Positions 36,779-48,509 of a stretch of DNA of 64,000 nucleotides are shown here, piece after piece. The notes under the pieces were generated by a model, which saw nothing but the letters and a program-made list of their open reading frames with translations, made no database searches and was not told where the DNA came from. Source of the stretch: Mimachlamys varia (taxonomy: Eukaryota; Mollusca; Bivalvia; Pectinida; Pectinidae); the NCBI GenBank assembly GCA_947623455.1, contig OX392536.1, positions 30,633,465 to 30,697,464 of the forward strand, in the 5' to 3' direction. How positions within the stretch are numbered: position 1 is the stretch's first letter; every line of letters starts with the position of its first letter. The position numbers were made by a program, and so were the translations under genes.

Positions 36779-37046
36779 ATTAATTTGACATTTTAATATA
36801 TCTTTAGCAATTCCGATACATGTACAAGCTTCTCAAAGTAGAAAAAATCAAATTGCAATCTCCATATCTCCATAACAAAAATACTTCACATACTGAAGCC
36901 TAAATAAAATGAAATATTGTGTTACAGTATTTCCAATCCTTATGATCTGTCAATGTAGCATTTGAAGACTTCACAAAAGAAATGTTTAATTACTGATATA
37001 TGAAATCAACATGCTGCTGTCCTGTCCACTTTGTCCCTGATCTCAG

Positions 37047-37228
37047 GTCCCGTCCACCTGATGGCGGCCCCTGATGCAGCACGTGTGAGTTCCAACAAGC
37101 ATAACTCTCACAAACACCAGTACCCTAGACATCTACTCATGTTAACTTCTCACAACCACCTGTACTGGCCAGATATCTACCCGATTCTGTCAACCCTCTT
37201 TGCAGACTTTCACTCCATTTTCGCACAG
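37047..37228 (+). other. Orphan exon-like open frame
   Basis: A stretch of 182 bp of higher GC than its surroundings, preceded by TGATCTCAG and followed by the donor CACAG|GTAATC. It is open in one frame for 60 codons, with residues such as SHKHQYPRHLLMLTSHNHLY and PILSTLFADFHSIFAQ. I recognise no domain. It lies on the strand opposite CACUL1, downstream of its stop. It may be an exon of an unseen plus-strand or non-coding transcript, or a relic. Confidence 0.35.
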
Positions 37229-37699
37229 GTAATCTGTCAGCCACTTCCTTGTCACAGCAAGCAGTTATCATCTCTCTGAAAAATATCAAGATAGTGTCGT
37301 AAATTAATGCAGCTAGAGGAATAAATAAAGTAGGAGGAAGTTATTTTCTCTTATGAGCAAATCTATCATTAAAATCGTTAACTCAAAGGGTATCAAGTTA
37401 CTCTTTTAGCAAATCTATAATTAACAGTGTTAACTCAAACGGTATAAAGCTAATCTTAATAGCAAATTTATCATTAACATCATTCACTCAAAGAGTATAA
37501 AGCAACTCTTAAAGCAAATCTATCATTAACATTGTTAACTCAAGGCTAAATTTTCTATGTAAACAAAAATATGACAATACTAGGTATTGAAGATGTGTCA
37601 GTCAATTTGATATACAACATAAACACACAATAAACAAATGTTGAATAGAAAATTAACTTAGGCTATGATCCTTTGTAAAAATTTCAAGTCTATGTTCAT

Positions 37700-38560
37700 G
37701 ATAACAAGTTAAGAGACTCAGAGGGCCTGGATACAGTTGTATCTAAACAATCATGGCAAAATTTTACCCAAAAAGATCCCAGAGACAGGGACACATCCAA
37801 AAAACTATCCTTGTAGCATATCTATGTAAAATTTTGATTATTGGGTGGGGATCTCAACATTTCCATATTGTCATACAGAAAGTAAATCCCTAGGGCTGTG
37901 TCACCATACAGTTTTAATATCATGACAGAATTTTTCTCTTTATGCCCAGGAATTGTACTCTATATATAAAGTTTTGGGGTGAATTGCTTTATAGTTAAAA
38001 CCCTGAGGTTAGTCTTCAATGGAGGGCAGGCCCAAGGGCCGTCCTGGAAGCATATGTGCATTTGTCTTTTTATACATGCAATTGTATAAACAATTGTAGG
38101 GTGGAGATCCCAGCTGGTTCGGAGTTGTGATTTAGGAACTAGTCCCTAATTAGGGTAAGGCCAGACCCTGAGGTCGAGCTGATATCATGATTGTAATCCT
38201 CTTTATGCCCAGCAATCGAAAATAACATTTTGAATGAGGATTTCAACGGTTTCCATGTTATGACCCAGAGTTTATGTCTTTTAGCATGGGGAAAACCTTG
38301 AGGTCATCATATGGTAACATACCGGGGTATGTTAATTCATCTCTTTGTACTCAACAATTGTATATAAATAGATTTGGAATGAGGATCTCAAACATTTTAA
38401 AGTTATAACCCTGAGACAATGTCTCCATGGGTGGGGCCAGACCCCATGGCCATCCTGTATTCATCTTTTTAAACTTAGCAATGGTAATAGGGTCATAGGG
38501 TTGGTATGTCAACCAATATTCCAAGTTAGCAATCACTATTCACGCCATATTAGCCTGGGA
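37700..38560. repeat. Degenerate tandem repeat, unit about 150-170 bp
   Basis: Motifs recur in order: CTCTTTATGCCCAG or CTCTTTGTACTCAAC, then CAATTGTATATAAA-like, TGGGGATCTCAAC-like, TTATAACCCTGAG-like, then GGCCAGACCCTGAGG-like. About five diverged units. The open frames here are by-products. Confidence 0.5.
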
Positions 38561-38963
38561 AGTCAGCCTATCATTTTGTACATTTTTTGATCTCCACCAC
38601 CTTGGGGTGCTTCCAACAAAGAAGCTGATATCTACCACTTGGTTCCACTAGAACTTCCAGGGAATAAGTTGACTAAAGACGCTAAAAGAAAAAAGAGTCA
38701 AAATTACTTTGTTTAGCCCCACTCCTGTACCCCTTTGGGAGTGAAGGTGGGGGTTAGCCCCATTATTTTCACAGTTTTGAATCCCCAACACCTAGTGACG
38801 CTTTGACTGAGGTTATATGGAGAAGAAATCGTTTTCAAATTGATAAAGGATAGACGACGACGGGCAATGCAAAGCGCCGAAATAGAATTATCAAACTCAA
38901 TGTTTTTCATTAAAATGTCTTACCTCAATCATATCACAAGAGCTTTTCATTAGTCACTCCACA

Positions 38964-41900
38964 TCATTTGGTAAATCTTCCATCATCATCATTCGTACGT
39001 TTCTTCCGTGAAGGACAGCTAGAGAATTCAATTTCGAAATTTATACAAAATGATCTATTTGTACAATACAATTTTAAGCTTGTCCAAGAAAGAAGAATTT
39101 CCCTTAAGTAAATTTTAACAAATAAAATTATTGATTCTTTAAATATCATGATTGCCATGATTTAGAGACAAGTAATCTATGTATTCAGATATATATATTG
39201 GCAAATCTATTTCACAAACATAAACTGATATATAAAGAAATTGCTTTAATTAGAAAGGTGATTTTTAACATGTAGATAAGAAATGGAGCCTTAACACCAA
39301 GGATTTGTTTTGGCTACTACCCAGAGGCCGCCGGTCGGCCTTTTTTCTTTGGACATAATTTGCTGTGAAAAACCTCTAACTTGTTTGAGTAATGTTTTGG
39401 CCAATTGTCATCAGAACCAATTACATCAATGATGTGATAACTAAGATGAAAATCACGGTTCAAAATGTCATTTAAAGTTTGTTGCGTATACCATGATGAA
39501 CAAATGTTTTAGAAATTTGCCAGGAAAAGGGCTGGTGTTTTTGACAATAAATGTATTGTATCTGACTTCAGTATATCTTGTGGGAATCCATTTTTGTTTT
39601 TCCGAACAATCAGTTGGTTGATGTCAAGGCACAATATGGCTTGTTTAGGATTGCTTAGTTGGTGTGATGCTTCATAAAAACTGATGTAAATGTTGGTGGT
39701 TTTAAGTTTAAAAATATGAACTGACATGCCTAAATTTATTCACCACTAAACTTTCATAATAAACTATTCCACCCATTACATTGGAAGAGTTCAAATGTGA
39801 TATATACTACCGTACCTGTCAAAGTCGGGAAGGACCTTTAAGTCTCTCTGTATCTGTTGTGCCTCCTCGATGTAGCGGTCAAGGTCGGTCACAGAGGTCT
39901 GGGGAAGTATACTTGGAATGAACTTTGCAAACAATTCAGGTTTCATCTTGGCATATTCTGAGGAAAGAAAAGAGCATACATTGGACGTTTAATAGTACAA
40001 AGCACATTGACAAATATCATATAATGATATTGTCAAAATGCACACCAAAGAAATATAATTTTCTTATTTGAAAACCATTTCACAAACAGAGAAAATATGC
40101 ATTTTGATCATTTCATTCATTTTAATTTTGCAGTCATAAAAGACAAAAAATAAACATCAGGTAATACTAGAAAGGTCCTTATTTACCACTTTTGAAATGC
40201 AGAGACAAATAAAAGACAATTATTGTCAGCTTAATATGTAAGGATTTAGATCAGACTATGTACTATGCATAATGAGTGGAGGGCAACATAGTTCTGTTCT
40301 GACCATATACAAACCCTCTGTCCTACCTGGATTTATGGAGTGAATGTTTTTGATGGTGTTGGCCATCACTGGTGGAGAAATGGTGAAAGGTTTTGCATTT
40401 GCTTCTTCTAATAATGCTGAAAAAAACCCACAAACGTGTATTTCATATGATACTCACTATTTACAGAATTAAGTCAATCTCATTCCACAAATAACAATGA
40501 AAATTAAACAGAGCTACATGAAAACATTAATATTAATATAAAAGAATATTGCCACCACGAATTGATCTGTGAAATAATGATATTGATATAGGCCTATCTC
40601 AAAAGTGTTGTTATCTCCCTTGTTTACCATATCATGGCTACACTGGGAAGTGTTTTTGAAACAAATTCGCGCCATGTACTCATGATGTCATAATTGGAAT
40701 TATGTCATCCGATTGTTAAATGGTGCCAAATTATCACACAAACACTTCCTGGAAGTCCATCTTGTGTCCACCATTAGGGCCTATCAACACTATCAGGAAA
40801 GGCCTATATATACAGCAGTTGGCATACAGTGTTAATTCTTTTCATGTAAAATAATTGTTATAGAATAAGACTCTTAAAATCTTAAGTCATATCAGCATCT
40901 GATTCAAAGCTATTCAATGTACTGCTGACTGGCAGACAGGATACCAGTATTTGAAATCTAAACTTGAAATTATACAATTACATCAACAAATCTGCACACA
41001 TACTAATAAAGTTGTTTCAAGGTTTTCCCTTGGACCTTCAAATTCAATAATTTAAGAGTCCAGGGTCTCCAATCACAAATACTTTATAGTAAAATTAAAG
41101 GATATTTTTGAGTCCTTTGGCAATTTTAGGAGTCAAAATGTATGTCAGGGAAAACCATATTGTCATATTTAGTTGGTTAATTTCACTTTCTATATAGAAA
41201 GAAGACATGTGCATTGAGAATGGTAATTTATTACATTTTTACCAATGAAATATCGAAAAATTTTCATTCTATAAAAGTGATATTTTTCATTAGTGAGAAA
41301 TATGATATCACTTTTTCTGATTTGACCAATCAGAACGCTGCTTACAAACAACGTTTGGGAAAATCAGAAGCTGCCACTGTAGATTTTCATATAAAAAATG
41401 TAATAAACAGAACATCTAACAGTATCTTCAGTAATACCAAACATATTTCACGCGTGTGGTTAATATTTTCATATTTTTCCCATTTGCTGCGCACTCGTGA
41501 AAAATATCAAAATATTAGCCCCACTCGTGAAATATATTTGGTATTACTGAAGGCACTGTTAGATATCCTTTATATCTATTTATGCAATGTTACCATTTAT
41601 AAATATTAGTTATCAGTTAATAATTATACATGTAAAATTATCACAGAATATCTCTACTATAAGAATCGAGTAAATAACTTACTTAATAAAACACTAATAT
41701 GATGGTCTAATATATGTAGTTTAAAAAGCTTCTTCAGTTCTTCATTAAGATCCGTCTTTAATTTGGTTTCAACATAAAAACGATTCTGAAACAACAAGAC
41801 AAGAAATCCTTTATAATACTTTCGGAATAAATCTATGAAAAATGCGACTTTGCCAATACATGTATTAAGTTTGAGAACAAAGAGAATACTGGATTTTCAA

Positions 41901-44900
41901 GACTGAAACAAATAAAATTTTAATTTTTTGTTCTGGATTTTCTGAATGGTTCGTTTAATATTTTAAAAGAAAATTAGTCTTAGTGGGCCTAGGGTGTGTT
42001 TTCATATCCAAAGGAGTAGGTATACAGAATATAAAAAAATACATAAGTTTCCCTTACATAGGAGATTGATAAAAGTGAGTCAAAATAATGTGAAGCAAAT
42101 TTCTGGTCAAGCAAAAACTGAAAGTTTGAAACAAGTCTCATAAATCTCATATGAAATACATATCCAAGATCAAGAATTTTGGTGAAGAATATGGATTAAC
42201 CCTGAACTTTTACATGTCATTCTAACGTCATCTTGGCTTTAGATCTACTGTCTCCATTGTCAAAAACATTGACATGCGTGTATTCAACAAATAGCACATT
42301 AAACAATATACTGTTGTAAATATTGTATATTTTATATGTATCTTGACCATGTGTAAGACGAGCTTTAAGCTCAACATGTTATCAAGTTTAAACTAGAACT
42401 GTAAGCCGATGGCTGACTAATACCCCCCCGCTACCTCTTATTAGAGGTGTCTGACATGTTTTTGAAAAAAACATGATGTAGTACAAGTTGTATATAACAT
42501 GCATTATATAATGTATTATTTTATATTACTATGTATCAAGAAGGCACCTTTGGTCTTACATACATTACAGTGTAGATTTCATATCAACAATGTGGATGCA
42601 TATGTATGTTTCAACTTGTGAAACTCACTGAATGAATAAAGAAAGTATTTTAACCCGTGTATAGTAATCCTCAACATTACTTACTGCGAAGTTTCATTGA
42701 AAATGACCCAGTAGTTTAGAAGAAGTTGTCCAGACATCATGTTATTACGGAAACCTGTGTATAGTCACCTCATTACCATGGCAACCAAAATTTTGACAAA
42801 CGAAACCCTGTATGCAAATCTATACATGGTCCCCAACAATACTGCCAAGTTTCACTGAAATTGATCCAGTAGTTTAGGAGGAGTTGTCCGGACAACATTT
42901 TATTATGGAAACCTGTGTATAGTGACCTGGTTACCATGGCAACCAAAATTTTGACAAACGAAACCCTGCATGCACATCTACACATGGTCCCCAACAATAC
43001 TGCCAAGTTTTATTGAAATCGATCCAGTAGTTTAGGAGGAGTTGTCCGGACAACACATTATAATGGAAACCTGTGTATAGTGACCTGGTTACCATGGCAA
43101 CCAAAATTTTGACAAACAAAACTCTGCATGCACATCTACACATGGTCCCCAACAATACTGCCAAGTTTCATTAAACTCGATCCAGTGGTTTATAGGAAGT
43201 TGTCCGGACAACACGTTATTACGGAAACCTGTGTATAGTGACCTGGTTACCATGGCAACCAAAATTTTGACAAACGAAACTCTGCATGCACATCTACACA
43301 TGGTCCCAAACAATACTGCCAAGTTTTATTGAAATCGATCCAGCAGTTTAGGAGGAGTTGTCCGGACAACATTTTATTATGGAAACCTGTGTATAGTGAC
43401 CTGGTTACCATGGCAACCAAAATTTTGACAAACGAAACCCTGTATGCAAATCTATACATGGTCCCCAACAATACTGCCAAGTTTCACTGAAATTGATCCA
43501 GTAGTTTAGGAGGAGTTGTCCAGACAACACATTATAATGGAAACCTTTGTATAGTGACCTGGTTACCATGGCAACCAAAATTTTGACAAACAAAACTCTG
43601 CATGCACATCTACACATGGTCCCCAACAATACTGCCAAGTTTCATTAAACTCGATCCAGTGGTTTATAGGAAGTTGTCCGGACAACACGTTATTACGGAA
43701 ACCTGTGTATAGTGACCTGGTTACCATGGCAACCAAAATTTTGACAAACGAAACTCTGCATGCACATCTACACATGGTCCCCAACAATACTGCCAAGTTT
43801 TATTGAAATCGATCCAGTAGTTTAGGAGGAGTTGTCCGGACAACATTTTTCTACGGACAGACGGACAGACAGACGGACAGACGGACGGACAGACAAGCTG
43901 ATTCCAGTATACCCCCCCTAACTTCGTTGCGGGGGGGTATAATAAAGTCTATTATTATTATTATTAACATGTGATAAAACAGTTCAACGTCAAATTTTCT
44001 AAACTTACCATATAATTAAAGATTGGTACAATACCTCCAAGTGCTAAGATATACTGATTTACCAGGAAGGAAAACTTCTCTAAGAAAGACTTGGAGTTTT
44101 CCACATGCATCTGAAACATAACGCTTTAAAGTTATAGCATGATCAACAGGGATATTTCTGGCACTTTAAACTTAGATTATTCTAGGGATTTTATGGGATT
44201 ATAGCAAAATTTCTTTGAGATTTTTCTGTATAAAGTAATACAATTTTGATTTTTTTCTTTTTAAATATGGGTAAGAATCCTCAAATCTCGCCCCAAAGTG
44301 ATCCCTGGACCAACTTCAATAAATGTTTTAGTTCAGTTCATACACCTAATCCTGTGAAATTATTTCTTGTTTTATAAAGTTGTACTTACCAGATGGTATT
44401 GATGCTTGTGTATATATACTTACTTAGTCCGTCTGAAGAAGCCTGAGAAGGCAGAAAGGTCTTGCGGCAAAGTCTTTGTTTTTTGTTCTTTTTTTTATAT
44501 TCAACTTCGCAAGGAAAACTAATAACTTTTCTTTATATATACTTACTTATATACTTATAAGATATACTTACACTTGACTCTAGTTGCTGGTTGAGGTTTT
44601 TGAGGTGTCGTATCATATGGTTCATCAGATCAGTGTAGAGACGGTCAGAAAACTGCTTACAGACACACTTGTACACGCAGCTGTAAACAGTAATTTATAT
44701 TAACATGAAAATGTTCTGTTTTTCACAGGTTCAGGGTTTACTTTTTTTTTTGGTCTCTTGTCAATAATTTTGTCATTATACAATAGTCATGCTTCCTGAC
44801 TATCTGATCCATTAAATATAGGTGTTGCCAGTGGATCAATACGCCAGCAACATTAAAATCAAGCAGATGATCAGATAGTCAACACCTTTCTGACTATACA

Positions 44901-47900
44901 AATGTATACCTGTTCCTGTTGTTAGTAGCTAGGAGATAGATGTTTTCCTATACCGTTATAATTACTCTTACTATGACAACTCTTTAATTGTATTTGCACA
45001 CTGCTTTCATATAATCAGAATGCAAAAGACTTTCTCCTGAATATCTGTTAAGTGGAGATTCACGTGGTAATTTTTTACCCCAAGTGCGCATTTACTTATA
45101 GCCATATATATAGAAGATGAGATTTAGAGATGACGCTAGATCTTTAGAAGAGGATGTATAACTGCATTTATAAACATGTATAATCAGCAACAAAAAAAGA
45201 AGAAACATATTTTTATTATTTATTGACTGGTAAATTATTTCTCGAGACATTACAGTGTTACACCATATTTCAATAAATCCTTACTCCAAACATTTTACGA
45301 ATCAAAAATTTTCCATACAGTTTGAATAATTACTTTGTTCCATATGGCACATAATATATACTTTGGTTTGTTGTCCTATTAACAGCTATGACCATTTAAG
45401 GACTTGTCAGGATTTGTTGGTGAAGTAAAGCTGGAGTTCCCCGAGAAAACCACTGACCTGCAGCCAGTTGAAAACTGCCCCTCGTAGGTCTTGAACCCGC
45501 GACCTAGAGTTGGAGGGCAATTGGTAGTAGAATATCAAACTCCTTCTCTGATTGGGGACCTGATTTTTACAATACACAGTTGTTGGTAGATAAAGGTAAC
45601 AATTACCTGTACATTTGTTCATAGGAGATGGCCATGTACTGTCCTGGAGACATCGTCAGCAGCTGGTTGATAGCTCCCTCTAGCTTCGGCCAGTAAAGTG
45701 ACTCATAATCCTCTGTTGTTATGGTCATCATCACTGTTACAATATTTAATACATTAATTACTAAATTACTGTTACAATATTTAATACATTAATTACTAAA
45801 TTACTGTTGCAATATTTAAATACATTAACTACTGTTACAATATTTAATACATTAATTACTGTTACAATATTTAATACATTAATTACTAAATTACTGTTAC
45901 AATTTTAAATACATTAATTATTAAAATATTGTTACAATATTTAATACATTAATTACTAAATTACTGTTACAATTTATAATACATAAGTTACTGTTACAAT
46001 ATTGAATACATTAATTACTAAATTACTGTTATTATATTTAATACGTTAACTACTAAATTACGATACTGTTACAATATTTAATATGTTAATTACTAAATTA
46101 CTGTTATTATATTTAATATGTTAATTACTAAATCACTGTTACAATATTGAATACATTAATTACTAAATTACTGTTATAATATTTAATACATTTATAATTA
46201 ACATTAGTAGTTAATGACTGTATCAACATCCATATAACCATTTGTAAAAGGACGAGGAAAAGTGATAAAGATAGTGGCGTTGCTGGGGCTCAAACTCGCC
46301 ACCCATAGCTCTCCAGCCTGTTGCTCTACCGCTGAATGAAAGGGAAATTCCCTACAGCTTACCGTCGTAAGGCAACCTAATCAATGAACATCTTTTACAC
46401 TATCCACTCTTTTTTTCTAAATCTAACCCAGCTAGATTATTTGACTCCCCGCCAGGCATTCCCCTATCTTGAAACAGAGAGGGTCAGCAGCACCAGCTCA
46501 GAGCTGTATCAGGGGGTTTTGGGAATCAGACCCTCAGATTAAATTGGGGAAAATTGACCTAGATAACAGCTATTTGGGAAATTTTGACAAATACTATTAT
46601 AACAACTAAATTCATAATTTCTTTTCTAAATAACTATTTAAAGCACTTTTAGTACTAAATCATTTACATTTCATCTTTCTTGTTTCTTATTAAACTTAAT
46701 ATCACAAGAAGCTCCTCAAGCATGTAAAAAAAAAAATCAAGTATTTGAATTGGGAATTTTTAAGAGGAAATTTTGGAAAAATCACACCTTTTTTCAATGA
46801 GAATGGGTCCGTATACCGGACCAAAAAAGAGGGGGGATAAAGCCCTGCAGCTTGTAATAGGACAAGGAAAAGTGGCGTCACTGGGGCTCATACCGCGACC
46901 CTTGGCTCTCAAGCCTAATGTTCTAGATCTACTGCTGATATGAGCTGAAGGGAAATACCCCACAGCTCATGCTTGTAAGGCGGCCTAATCAATGCACATC
47001 TTTTACACTATTCCTTGTCCAATTACAAAAGGATTTTAACCTAGTTATTGTTCTTACTGCATTGATCTTGAGTATGTATACTTAAAACTTTCAGATGGAT
47101 TATTAATAAAAGCGGAAATTATAATCTTCATGATCAATAATAGATATCTAAACAGTGTAGCAAAATCAATGCATTACAAGCTAGTGGTTGATAACTAATA
47201 TTTAATGTTAAGTGATTCAGTCATATTGATCAAATACTTGGTAACAGCTGAACATGATTATTGTAAATGCCAATATACAGTTAATTCAACACAACTACAT
47301 GTGTCATATGGTCAAATGTACCCTCCATTGTTCCTTGAGATAAAAACAAACCACTGATGATGTATTGCCTCTTTCAATCAATTAAGACACACACACACGA
47401 TCCAAAAAGTACAGACAAACTTAAACAGATTTTGTGAGATCAATTATAATACTTTATATCTTATTGATTGATATGTTTTACTTGAATGATAAAACAAACT
47501 TCATTTTCATGGTATGTATTGATTTAAGTAAATATTTGAAATTGATGTATTTCATCTCAATATAAAATGTAATATGTTCAATAAAGAAAAGACATAAATT
47601 CAGCAACTTATGCCAGTAGAAACTAGATTCATTCAGGTCATCAAATCACCATACTGTTTTAATGAATTTCTCCCTGATCTGAATAATGCTAAATATATAG
47701 AATTCATCGAATGAATATCAGCATATGTCGGTAGGCATTGAACGAGATCACGGATATTTGATAATTATCTATCAAAAGTTCAAAACGAATTTTAACGAAC
47801 GATAATTTTGACTTGACAGCTTTCACTTAGTTTCTATGTAGTCAGATTACCCATGTTTCCAGGGCGTAAAAGTGGAGTTTTGTTCGACTGGTCATCTTTT

Positions 47901-47959
47901 TCCTCCGGATTCAAATCTGGCTGTGTTGAATCCGCCTCAGCCTCCATCGGTTCATCCAT
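38964..47959 (-). CDS. CACUL1: CACUL1-like cullin-repeat protein, complete coding sequence
   Basis: Minus-strand exons 47959-47851, 45733-45607, 44680-44572, 44110-44009, 41785-41683, 40416-40327, 39957-39816 and 39018-38964 (stop TGA 38966-38964) total 837 bp in matching phase, or 278 residues. The N-terminus (about 36 residues) is acidic and low-complexity ([15 protein letters not shown]). From about residue 38 it follows the cullin N-terminal repeat of CACUL1: [52 protein letters not shown] and [12 protein letters not shown]. The C-terminus ends in a basic [20 protein letters not shown]1 (CAC1) binds CDK2 and promotes G1/S in vertebrates; it has the cullin repeats but no RING-binding cullin-homology domain. 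Human CACUL1 has a longer, low-complexity N-terminus. The 44110-41785 intron holds the inverted pearl-like element. Confidence 0.9.
39320..39352 (+). other. GC hairpin followed by T-run
   Basis: AGGCCGCCGGTCGGCC followed by TTTTTT forms a strong stem plus T-tract in the last CACUL1 intron. It looks like a Pol III stop or the end of an old element; no RNA gene was found upstream. Confidence 0.25.
41414..41565. repeat. Long imperfect hairpin, about 150 bp
   Basis: The left arm ATCTAACAGTATCTTCAGTA pairs with TACTGAAGGCACTGTTAGAT. The inner parts CCAAACATATTTCACGCGTG and CACTCGTGAAATATATTTGG also pair, as do AATATTTTCATATTTTTC and GAAAAATATCAAAATATT. The arms total about 65 nt. The flanking TGATTTGACCAATCAGAACG suggests it is part of a larger MITE. 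It lies in a CACUL1 intron. Confidence 0.65.
42393..43943 (-). mobile_element. Pearl/DINE-like HINE family II, copy 2, inverted
   Basis: Reverse complement of the 28203-29532 element. It begins CTAGAACTGTAAGCCGATGG, ends GCGGGGGGGTATA, and has the complementary GACGGACAGACAG tract at about 43854-43897. It has about seven 158-bp units against four to five in copy 1, and lacks the 236-bp insert. It lies in a CACUL1 intron, on the same strand as the gene. Confidence 0.82.
42725..43850. repeat. 158-bp tandem repeat, about seven copies
   Basis: Same unit as at 28290-28945. Open frames on the minus strand begin every 158 bp (43006, 43164, 43322, 43480, 43638, 43796). Variant units alternate in an irregular order, showing local duplication of blocks of two or three units, for example 43041-43350 against 43515-43830. 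Confidence 0.92.
44425..44470 (+). other. Hammerhead-like motif
   Basis: CTGAAGA, a GCCT-GAGA-AGGC stem-loop and GAAA occur in order at about 44433-44457, in the CACUL1 intron between exons 3 and 4. This is the core order of a hammerhead ribozyme (CUGANGA, stem II, GAAA), but the closing bases next to stem II are A and A, and I see no clear stem I/III pairing. Such motifs are known at the ends of Penelope-like and other retroelements. Confidence 0.25.
45364..45545 (-). mobile_element. tRNA-derived SINE, copy 2
   Basis: Read on the minus strand it has the B-box-like GGGTTCAAGACCTACGAGG, then GGTTTTCTCGGGGAACTCC, TTAAATGGTCATAGCTG and TTAATAGGACAACAAACC. This is the same order as in the copies at 1345 and 51238. 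It lies close to CACUL1 exon 2. Confidence 0.72.
45735..46210. repeat. AT-rich 35-bp minisatellite in CACUL1 intron 1
   Basis: The unit CTGTTACAATATTTAATACA plus TTAATTACTAAATTA, about 35 bp, repeats about thirteen times with truncated units. It begins only two bases before exon 2 (minus strand), so the unit overlaps the splice acceptor: GTAACAG of the repeat is the acceptor of exon 45733-45607. Confidence 0.85.
46239..46410 (-). mobile_element. TIR element with tRNA-like core, copy 1
   Basis: Begins TTGTAAAAGGACGAGGAAAA and ends CATCTTTTACACTATCC. The minus strand of the core has CAGCGGTAGAGCAACAGG (A-box-like) and GCGAGTTTGAGCCCC (B-box-like). Diverged relative of 46852-47030. Confidence 0.55.
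46515..46850. mobile_element. Diverged relative of the TCAGGGCTTTTTCTG MITE
   Basis: Contains TTGGGGAAAATTGACC, TTTGGGAAATTTTG and, at the right, GGGTCCGTATACCGGACC and GGATAAAGCCCTGCA. These correspond to the repeats, inner palindrome and terminus of the element at 26666-26906. Confidence 0.45.
46852..47030 (-). mobile_element. TIR element with tRNA-like core, copy 2
   Basis: The terminal inverted repeats TTGTAATAGGACAAGGAA and TTCCTTGTCCAATTACAA are almost perfect. Between them, on the minus strand, is a tRNA-like segment with GTCGCGGTATGAGCCCC as B-box-like part. The combination of a SINE-like core with TIRs is unusual. In CACUL1 intron 1. Confidence 0.6.
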
Positions 47960-48060
47960 AATTAAGGGTAGAACAGCGTCCTAAAACACTTTTTTCATAG
48001 GTCCACGTCTGTTCTGCTTAGTTTTTGTAAGGGCGGCCATATTGATTTAGAGACGTGTAA
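47960..48060 (-). promoter_or_regulatory. Putative CACUL1 5' UTR and promoter with YY1-like site
   Basis: Upstream of the start codon on the minus strand. CAATATGGCCGCC (about 48031-48043, minus) resembles a YY1 element (AANATGGCNGC), common near TATA-less transcription starts. No TATA box is evident. Confidence 0.35.
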
Positions 48061-48279
48061 CTAATTGCAGCGCAGGCCCGAATAAGGTCCACTATGCACC
48101 GTCTTGTACTACTAATGAGCACGACATTTATCTTCCATAAGGACATGGATATATACGTCCCTGATAAAAGCCTCCACTAGTTACAATATAACAAATATAA
48201 TACTTAAACACATTTTATTCGCACACTTACACAATATCCATCATCATCGGAGCATTAGATTGCATTCAGCTGGCATTCA

Positions 48280-48460
48280 TAGTCTACATGGAATTTGTGA
48301 TATCCATAATTCGATTTTTGGATATCAATTAATGATTTTTCGATATCCAAATATCCTAAATTCAAAGCATTTAAGATATGGAATCCAAATTCGAATTGGG
48401 GATATTCAAAATTGAATCTCAATTTTGTGATCCAGTTTTGTTTATAAATAGTAAAATGGG
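48280..48460. repeat. Degenerate GATATCC-rich low-complexity stretch
   Basis: GGATATC/GATATCC motifs recur at least four times among AATTCGA-like words. No coding support. Confidence 0.4.
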
Positions 48461-48509
48461 GATTCGACCCTTCGATGTACATTAAAAAAATCTCGTGGTC
48501 ACATAACGA

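Noticed and set aside
42773..43796. Six similar 77-codon minus-strand frames
   Set aside because: Same 158-bp repeat by-product as at 28342-28891.
45470..45545. tRNA gene (GCGGGTTCAAGACC B-box)
   Set aside because: The sequence continues into a SINE tail shared with two other copies and does not fold into a full cloverleaf; it is a tRNA-derived SINE.
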